Shown piece after piece: positions 64,000 to 64,000 of a DNA stretch of 64,000 nt. Positions within the stretch are counted from its first letter, which is position 1, and the number at the start of each line of letters is the position of its first letter. Source of the DNA: Bacteroidales bacterium UBA5833. Its GTDB lineage: Bacteria > Bacteroidota > Bacteroidia > Bacteroidales > Lentimicrobiaceae. The notes beneath the pieces are model-generated. The model was given only the letters and a program-made list of their open reading frames with translations, was not told the origin of the DNA and did no database searches. Made by a program: the position numbers and the translations under genes. Location of the stretch: positions 1 to 64,000 of the forward strand of contig DJGZ01000064.1 of the NCBI GenBank assembly GCA_002433025.1, in the 5' to 3' direction.

Positions 64000-64000
64000 G

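Overview
The window comes from a Bacteroidota chromosome, most likely a free-living Bacteroidales-type lineage. The evidence is a PorP/SprF family protein beside a giant protein with the type IX secretion (T9SS) type B C-terminal domain, repeated promoter elements of the TAnnTTTG (-7) / TTTG (-33) kind, a Reg_prop sensor kinase, LytTR regulators and a DUF3871 mobile-element gene. The species cannot be named from the sequence alone. No rRNA and no CRISPR array were seen.

Bases 1-4490 are accessory DNA: the 3' end of an IS256-type transposase, a RecA-like AAA ATPase overlapping a DUF3871 gene, and an outer-membrane beta-barrel gene broken by a stop codon in its signal peptide. This block lies on the 3' side of a tRNA-Asn gene, a classic integration target.

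Bases 4.9-17.1 kb hold two islands of small enzymes and stress-type proteins (VOC, DUF6265-YciI fusion, DUF2200, DUF1801; then GNAT, PhzF, YciI/MIase-like, GNAT, double GNAT, OsmC, DUF3795 and a membrane protein). Between them is a potassium module, trkH followed by a shortened KdpD-like kinase and a KdpE-like regulator. From 17.2 to 21.0 kb are a four-repeat glycogen-binding-type secreted protein coupled to a retropepsin-like protease, and two paralogous small secreted proteins. From 21.3 to 27.8 kb are three sensory genes or pairs: a 1081-residue Reg_prop histidine kinase, a LytS-type kinase with its LytTR regulator, and a membrane-anchored LytTR protein.

Bases 28-40.6 kb are mostly housekeeping: an unrecognised protein, a flavodoxin-like protein, a membrane protein, a coiled-coil lipoprotein, a GH31 glycosidase, a PfkB sugar kinase divergent from an RlmI-like methyltransferase, an S4 protein, Der, tRNA-fMet, Era and a sodium:proton antiporter. 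Then about 1.1 kb without genes is packed with hairpins and degenerate repeats.

The right third (42.9 kb to the window edge) is one open reading frame of at least 7025 codons on the minus strand, with its start outside the window. It has 53 complete and one partial copies of an approximately 88-residue repeat, broken by 2 PKD_6-like and 6 Ig-like repeats. These are followed by 18 PKD domains and a T9SS type B sorting domain. A porP/sprF gene follows 41 bases downstream, so the pair looks like a giant secreted surface adhesin with its dedicated secretion partner. The repeat array has higher-order structure: alternating dimers in one zone and a three-domain period in the PKD zone.
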